Below, one piece after another: positions 58,445-64,000 of a stretch of DNA of 64,000 bases. Position 1 is the first letter of the stretch; each line of letters opens with the position of its first letter. Source of the DNA: Inonotus obliquus. Its lineage: Eukaryota > Basidiomycota > Agaricomycetes > Hymenochaetales > Hymenochaetaceae. The position numbers and the translations under genes are program-made. The notes under the pieces are model-generated. The model searched no databases, had not been told where the DNA came from, and worked only from the letters and a program-made list of their open reading frames with translations. The DNA lies in contig JAJHTX010000003.1 in NCBI GenBank assembly GCA_032164295.1, forward strand, positions 62,001-126,000, written 5' to 3'.

Positions 58445-60241
58445 ATGGATGAGCTCATAAAGGGCCTAGAAGACGTTGTTATAGCGCGGGTGAGTTAAAA
58501 TCGGCATGATTCTCTATATTCTCTGCTGATTCCGTATGCGTGCCAGTATCTCATCGGTTAGTGCAGCCAGCTCGTTCGATCAGCATCGACAGATGAACTT
58601 ACATCAACGATTGACAGTTGTCGCGGTCACTTTCCAGGTTTTTCACTTCCTTTATCATAGCGAGTCTCATGCATTTATAACTGTAACAGGCGTACGACTA
58701 TTTTACTAGCCTTGACGACGAGGTCAGTAGTACCCTGCTGCTGTTTGAGAAACATTATGCATTCTCTTCACAGATACGGCTTATCTGGACGAGCAAGATT
58801 GGCGTTCGCCATGCTCAGTTCTTTCTTAACCGCTACCTGCCCTTCGCAACTTCAATATTGGCTTTATACTGTGAGTGAAATTTTGACCGTGTGTGAAACA
58901 TCGATAATATTAACAAACGCAAAAAGATGTCGACCTTAGCAAGGATTTCAAGGTATGCATTTATATCTAATCAAGGCAATTCCATCAATGACCTTCTGAG
59001 CGAAGGGCTGCAAACCTGGCTTTGGATCTCTGGTGTGTGCGTACAACATTCTGAAGCTAGCTGTCCTTTTTTTGTGCTCTAACGTGCACCATCAGTCACC
59101 ACGGTTATCGGTATGCTCATTGCCGAGCGTGAGCCTTATCATATGTTCGAAGAAAGCCTTGCACTGACCTTTCCATCGAAGTCACAGTTTTTCTCCGCGT
59201 CGATGCAGTGTGGGGGCATAAGCTGTCCGTCCGAGTTATTCTGGCAGTGTCTTACTTGGTACGCTCCCAAATCTCTTGCACTTTATATACTCATTCGAAC
59301 TTCTCGGAAGTTATCGTCTACCGTCATTCTTTATTTTACCTCCATACACCTCTTAAAGAACACTGGTGAGAACTGACCTTGTCAAACATAGTGGCCGAGC
59401 AATTGATTTCGAAATATTCTTAAGTTGTGGAGATTCATTTCATGTCGGGCTGCTTGTACGTCCACGAAGACAGAATGGCTTGGGTGGCTCTTCTCGCGTA
59501 TACTATCTGCGAGTTCGGTGAGTGATTCGATTTCACAATTATCATGACTTGACTGATCTTTATTATCCCCATAGTTGCTCTCTCCCTTCTACTGACGAAG
59601 GCATTTTTGGGATGTACGTTGAGAATCCGTCGGTTTGGTTTCCTTATACATGTTTATGATAAGCATTCGCCAGACCACTTTGATAATTCTCCCATCATGA
59701 GAAACTTATATCAAGACGGTAAAATATCAATATGACGTCCTGTAAGATAACTCACACCTTCATCTCATTCAGGAATCGTGTACTTCAGTATTATCACAAG
59801 TGAGTATGCATCCGCATTCCATTTTGCGATCACGCAAGTGCTAACATCAAATGTCAATAGTATCATCAGTTGCAAACCTCGTGTTGCTCTCGTCTGCCTC
59901 AGTAAGCGACCTCATTTCGATACATACAAATGCCAAACCTGACGTGTACTCGTTCTAGCCTACCTTAAGCGACGCGTTTTTGGTGTTCGTTTACATCCCT
60001 CCTCGGCCATGACTAGCGCTTACCACTAATTTATTCTGTTTCGTTCAGCCCCGAAAGCGTTTTGGTCAATGTGCTCTGCTCTCATATGCACCTCAGGATC
60101 CGAAAATCACACCAGAATTCTCTACAAAGCATAAACGAGAGCCATGGAATTGAACTGAAAGCTATGGCACCGTTCTCCGCGATTGAAGGACGCAAAGAGC
60201 ATCATACAGAAGATCCTGTATCATCGTACTCTACGGCGTGA
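58445..60241 (+). CDS. DUF6533-like multi-pass membrane protein
   Basis: A many-exon gene starting MDELIKGLEDVVIAR, with short introns. The DUF6533 hallmark is split over exons: AYDYFTSLDDE, then IRLIWTSKIGVRHAQFFLNR and YLPFATSILALYT. Later hydrophobic exons follow: VTTVIGMLIAE, LRVDAVWGHKLSVRVILAVSYL-like, YVHEDRMAWVALLAYTICEF, LSLLLTKAFLGC, IVYFSIITISSVANLVLLSS. The C-terminus has LVNVLCSHMHLRIRK before a polar tail ending DPVSSYSTA. Order and spacing (about seven transmembrane helices, the LDDE loop, the R-x-YAL(W)G motif, the ..SVLxSRMHLHLR end) fit the family abundant in Agaricomycetes; its function is not known. Several exon edges, especially 58500-58700 and 58930-59110, are uncertain, so the full protein cannot be vouched for. 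Confidence 0.72.
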
Positions 60242-62215
60242 TGTATTCAGTTCCGCTTGCTTCTGAAAGTCTACGGGCATTTTCAAGGACTCATCGTCGA
60301 AAGATTTTAGCTAATTTATTGGTTGGCAGAGGCTTCGTGTATCCAATTCATTACTGAAACTCGTGTTGATCGATCCTTGGACATGGCGCAGGACAGGGAA
60401 GGCTAAGTATGTTCATCCGCAATTGATACAGTGCGGTCTAGACTGGTTTTCACACCGGATGTCTCCGCCTGGTTGATCTCCAACGGTCTGACCCGACAAC
60501 TGTAAGGTGATGGGACATCATACCCGTAGCATACGATAACCGATGACTTGCCGCGAATCACTCGGTGATAGCTAGAGAGTGGTACCTTGCAATCATGATG
60601 TGTACGCATGGGATCCAAAGATTCGGCGATGCGTGGACTATGAGCAAGAGACTGATCGTATTTTATTGGAGCTGTTGTTTGGAAACGGGACTTTTGTGGG
60701 ACTGAATGGTCATATTGTCATAGATATGGTATTTGGCTGAGACGCTACCGGGGGAATATTCTGCGCAGCTGCGAACTATGGATGCACACGATAAGGGGTA
60801 TCAGAGATGGGAGAATCGTATTCCTGTCACGAAAGATGAGAATACCTTGACAAATCAACCGCATTGACTCCTTTCACTTACAACCGCGTCAACCGCAACA
60901 GGTAGGTAAAATGAAACGATGCTTTGATATCGGGACGTTCAGTATAGAGCACGGGAATGGAACGCGAGAACTCGGTAATAGAGGGAATTGGAAGTTGAAC
61001 GAAAGATTGCATGTAAACGGAGCTATTCAAGATGCGCGTGGGCGAGAAAGTCGAAATCGCGGGAAAGAAAGAGTAGAAGGGGTATCAAGGTGGCATCCGG
61101 ACGAATCGGTGTTGTGATAGGCGCGATGAGGGAGGTTCCTTGGCAGATTGGTTCTGCCCATCACGGCGCAGCGCTGCTTTGAAAAATCGACACAGGAGAA
61201 TGAAACGAGGTGGATGGCCACAAATCAGAAAGGGATGTTTCTCGGAGTCAGTAGAGGTACATACGAAGTGTTGATTGGGTCAAGCAATGCATCCAGGGGA
61301 CGGGGCCTACAACCGAGAAAACGGCGAAAGGTATTCTAAAAGCGCCGCATACGAAAACAATGCAAAGTGGTCTCGAATGCATCTCTTCTTAACTTGATCC
61401 TTTCGCATTGTAAACCTGTACCGTGATGGATAGCTATCGTGAGAGCGTATGAGGCCCCGGCGTTGTTCCGGGGAGTCAAAGAACGGGTCTTCGTAGATGT
61501 CAAACGGCAAGCCGGAGCCCATATCGTGATGAGATGATGAAGGTACGAAATACTCTTTAACAACGGGGAGACGAGTGGAAACTGCGATGCGACCAACGAA
61601 CAAACTACTCACTGACTTTATATCTTTGGACAGAGCTAGCACAAGAGCATCGCAGATCCCGGAAGAATGAAGGATCAACGATGATCTCCAGAGCAGAACA
61701 AAAGACGTGAATACGTACCGACTCGGGGTTAGTTGAGTCCACCATTGTTCGGACAAAAAGTCTCTTACATTCCTTTCCTCTTATGTGCCTACTTCATTTC
61801 GGCGAGAAATAGAATACGACAAGCGCCTAGCATGGTTTATGAAGTAGCGGGAGTAAGGGAAGTCGCCACAATATCGGAAGCCCCGTTTCTTGACGCATGG
61901 CGCTGGATGTTTTCTTCAGAACAATAAGGGGCCAGCTTGGCGTTAAGATGTGTGTCAGGGAAACGGTCAAAGAGTACGCTTTCTCTCTTCGCACACGAAG
62001 AGCCTAAGTAATTGTTCGTGTTCTTCAATCCAAAAGGCTCCGTCGCCGCGTCCACGCAAAAAAGTCATTACATAAGCAGCTCCGGATATACCATTACCCC
62101 GATACTAAGACAAAATGCATGCAGAAAGTCCATGCTCATCAATTAGACAGCGCAAACAAAGTCCATTTCTAATGCTATTACGTTCATGGTGGAGAGATTC
62201 AAGCTACCACCTGAC
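60242..62215. other. Long region without a recognised gene
   Basis: About 2 kb. The longest frame (61307-61756, minus, 149 codons) overlaps other open frames and has no recognisable domain, splice context or composition bias. Purine-rich sequence at about 60905-61110. No TIRs or tRNA seen. Confidence 0.35.
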
Positions 62216-63544
62216 CTAGATGGCCCGACGACCAACAATGCGAGAGCGCCTCACACGCTCAGCAAGGCGGCGGTCCAAGTCTCCAGCCAACGCAAGTTCC
62301 GCTTCTTCTATCGAGACATCCTCGTCATCTTCGTGGTCAATCGCACGCGCGAAGCCAGCTACGTTGGAGTTCAAGTTAGATGTAGCACCGGTCGCGGGCA
62401 AAGCACCGTTAGCAGCAACAGCGCCTGTATTTCCGGTCACGGCTCCAGGAGCTACAAGAGGTGTAGGAACCGCTGAGACTTGGTCGGCTGCAACTGTATT
62501 AACAGCGCCCGTATTCGCCGCAACTTGATCGGCTGCGACCGTGTTCGCTGCGCCAGTACCATCAACATTACCTGAGGCGACGACACCAGATGCATCTGTA
62601 GCGGCAGCGGCAGGATCAACTACACCAGTGTCCACTCCCGCAGCTGCAGCCGTCGCATTACCAGCTCCGGCGTTGGTAACTAGGAAGAAAAAACTTCGGT
62701 TTAGACTCAAATCATGCCGCGAAACAGCGATAGACATACCAGCGACGCAGCCACCGAAAGGCCCAGCCCTAGCCGAGTTGCGGCAACGAACAATGCAAGC
62801 GTCACCATTAGGACCGCCGGAACACGTTGTACCAGCCGGCATTTCTATATTTTGTGGGTCAGGAACTGCAGACGTGACTAGATATAAATTCAACATACGA
62901 GCGACAAGGGAGAAGGGAGTGGCTCTCGCGTTGCTTCGGGAGTTGCGGCCTGGGACGTTTGTTGTTACAGTCATAGCTGCAAAGTTCGCTCCAGTAGCAT
63001 CCGTTGATACTTCACACGTGTAAGGACTACAGAAAACAGTAAGTATTTGAACAATATGTGAGACGAGTTACTAACCCAGCGCCATCTCCGTTCACTTGGT
63101 GGAGAGTCATTGTAACAGAGCCGTCATCACTTGCGGTCGGTAGACCAGCTGCAACAGCGGCTATTGTTCGAAGTAAGTATATTATCTATCTTGGAGGAAT
63201 ACTAAGATCATACCATTCAGTTGCGTTGCGACGTCGTTCACTCCACCTGCGAGTGTGCGTCCGCAGACATCCGCATCTCCTCGTTCGATCTCTCTATCAC
63301 GAATGATACTCGAGTCTTGCTACTCAACCAAGCGACGGATAAGTATCAGTAAACCAAACGATAGTAGATGGTATAGACATGCCTGGAACGGGTTTCGCCT
63401 CGACCCATCTCGCGGCGTGCTCTCAATGACACCAAAGCCTTGACCACTGACGCCGTTTGCACCAGTGACGGCAGTTATGACACCATGGGCACGGGCGTGA
63501 AGAGCAAGAGCAAACAGAGGAACGAGTTGAATGATGACCTTCAT
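62216..63544 (-). CDS. Secreted Egh16-like protein with low-complexity tail
   Basis: Starts MKVIIQLVPLFALALHARA, a signal peptide whose likely cleavage leaves an N-terminal His (HGVITAVTG). Conserved Egh16-like (PF11327-type) blocks follow over five exons: STPRDGSRRNPFQ, then QDSSIIRDREIERG, DADVCGRTLAGGVND, VTMTLHQVNGDGAG, PYTCEVSTDATG, and the cysteine motif CSGGPNGDACIVRCRNSARA with GPFGGCVA. An Ala/Val/Thr-rich linker of about 110 residues with repeats (NTVAADQVAANTGAVNTVAA) and a charged C-terminus (HEDDEDVSIEEAELALAGD, RRSRIVGRRAI) follow. The first intron (about 63320-63382) appears to be GC-AG, since NPFQ must join QDSS. Homologs are secreted and expressed on host or surface contact in several fungi. 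A copper-binding histidine-brace role is only suggested by the exposed His1. Confidence 0.8.
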
Positions 63545-64000
63545 TGTGAAGAACAGATACAAGTTCACAAAGTCAGATGAAGATGGAAGGAATGTGCAAG
63601 ACTTCTATTATAGGCGCTGCCTGACAGAGATGACGAGGGAGAGAGGATCAACAAGACGCGCACAGCACGAATGAAGAGGATGAAGAAGGATAGCTGAGTA
63701 GAAACTGGGAGACCAAGCTCTGAAGGAAAACTGTTTCATCTGGAGCTACTTTTATACTTTACCTGAATACGCGGTTTGTTAGAGGACTGAGGCGAATACC
63801 TGGTACCACAGAATTCCCAAGTCTGACAGGGACCAATCATAACCCATATTTGGCAACAGGATGTAACACGGGTGCAGAAGTGGCTTCTTCCGCTTCCGTC
63901 GAGCAACTGCAACCGTGCACCAAGTCCATAGCATTTGATGCGGGTGCTGAAGGCGAGCCAATAGAACCTCGAGAGGTCTTCTTCAAACGACGTCCGATGA
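63545..64000. promoter_or_regulatory. 5' flank of the Egh16-like gene
   Basis: About 450 bp reaching the window edge. A TATA-like tttatacttta lies at about 63750, some 205 bp upstream of the start codon on the plus strand reading, so it is only a weak candidate. A short minus frame (63779-63961) is unsupported. Confidence 0.3.

Noticed and set aside
61307..61756. 149-codon minus-strand ORF
   Set aside because: No recognisable family or neighbouring exons, and a second frame in the same place is also open; treated as chance.
1..64000. CRISPR arrays, operons, ribosome binding sites
   Set aside because: Intron-rich eukaryotic sequence; repeats present are transposon ends, microsatellites and segmental duplications.

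Overview
The window is from a filamentous basidiomycete nuclear genome, most likely an Agaricomycete. Genes are split by many 35-65 nt introns. The families present are typical of mushroom-forming fungi: C2/NACHT/WD40 NLRs of the NWD2 type, expanded F-box-like proteins, fungal kinases with an HRDCS..N catalytic loop, DUF6533-type membrane proteins and Agaricomycete-style terpene synthase. The species cannot be named from this sequence. All gene models were built by eye from codon frame, splice signals and comparison between paralogs inside the window, so exon edges may be off by 1-2 bases.

Layout. 0.4-2.2 kb: decayed F-box-like copy FB1 (-). 2.9-7.2 and 10.1-14.3 kb: two tandem full-length NLRs (+) with matching exon structures. 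15.7-19.6 kb: a transposon nest (a small TIR element, a hAT element carrying a transposase relic, a LINE relic and a second, transposase-less hAT element) followed by a dead terpene synthase. 19.9-22.3 kb: intact FB2 (-). 23.3-25.1 kb: a protein with a CAE...PCxxC deaminase-like signature (+). 25.6-27.9 kb: dead FB3. 28.3-37.9 kb: a kinase block with a C-lobe relic, three apparently catalytic kinases and one single-exon protein with a helical N-terminus and a pseudokinase C-terminus. 38.2-50.1 kb: FB4 (dead), FB5 (intact), a second deaminase-like gene, FB6 (exon fragment) and FB7 (dead), connected by segmental duplications. 50.5-51.4 kb: a degenerate intron-bearing copy of rps5. 52.3-53.7 kb: a classical F-box/LRR-like gene. 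54.5-56.9 kb: intact FB8. 57.2-58.0 kb: a TA-flanked Tc1/mariner- or pogo-type element. 58.4-60.2 kb: DUF6533-like membrane protein. 62.2-63.5 kb: secreted Egh16-like protein.

How the parts may relate. Two STAND sensors, a pseudokinase with a helical domain that may be HeLo/4HB-like, several kinases, putative nucleic-acid deaminases and a fast birth-and-death family of F-box-like proteins lie together between transposons. This resembles an accessory non-self-recognition or programmed-cell-death island. That reading is inference from family knowledge and proximity; the sequence does not show that the genes act together. The best-supported observations are: (i) the eight-copy F-box-like family, with three intact copies and a conserved five-exon structure; (ii) the paired deaminase-like genes with matching exon lengths; (iii) recurrent GC-AG introns supported by frame or by paralog comparison; (iv) two related hAT elements with exact 8-bp target duplications.
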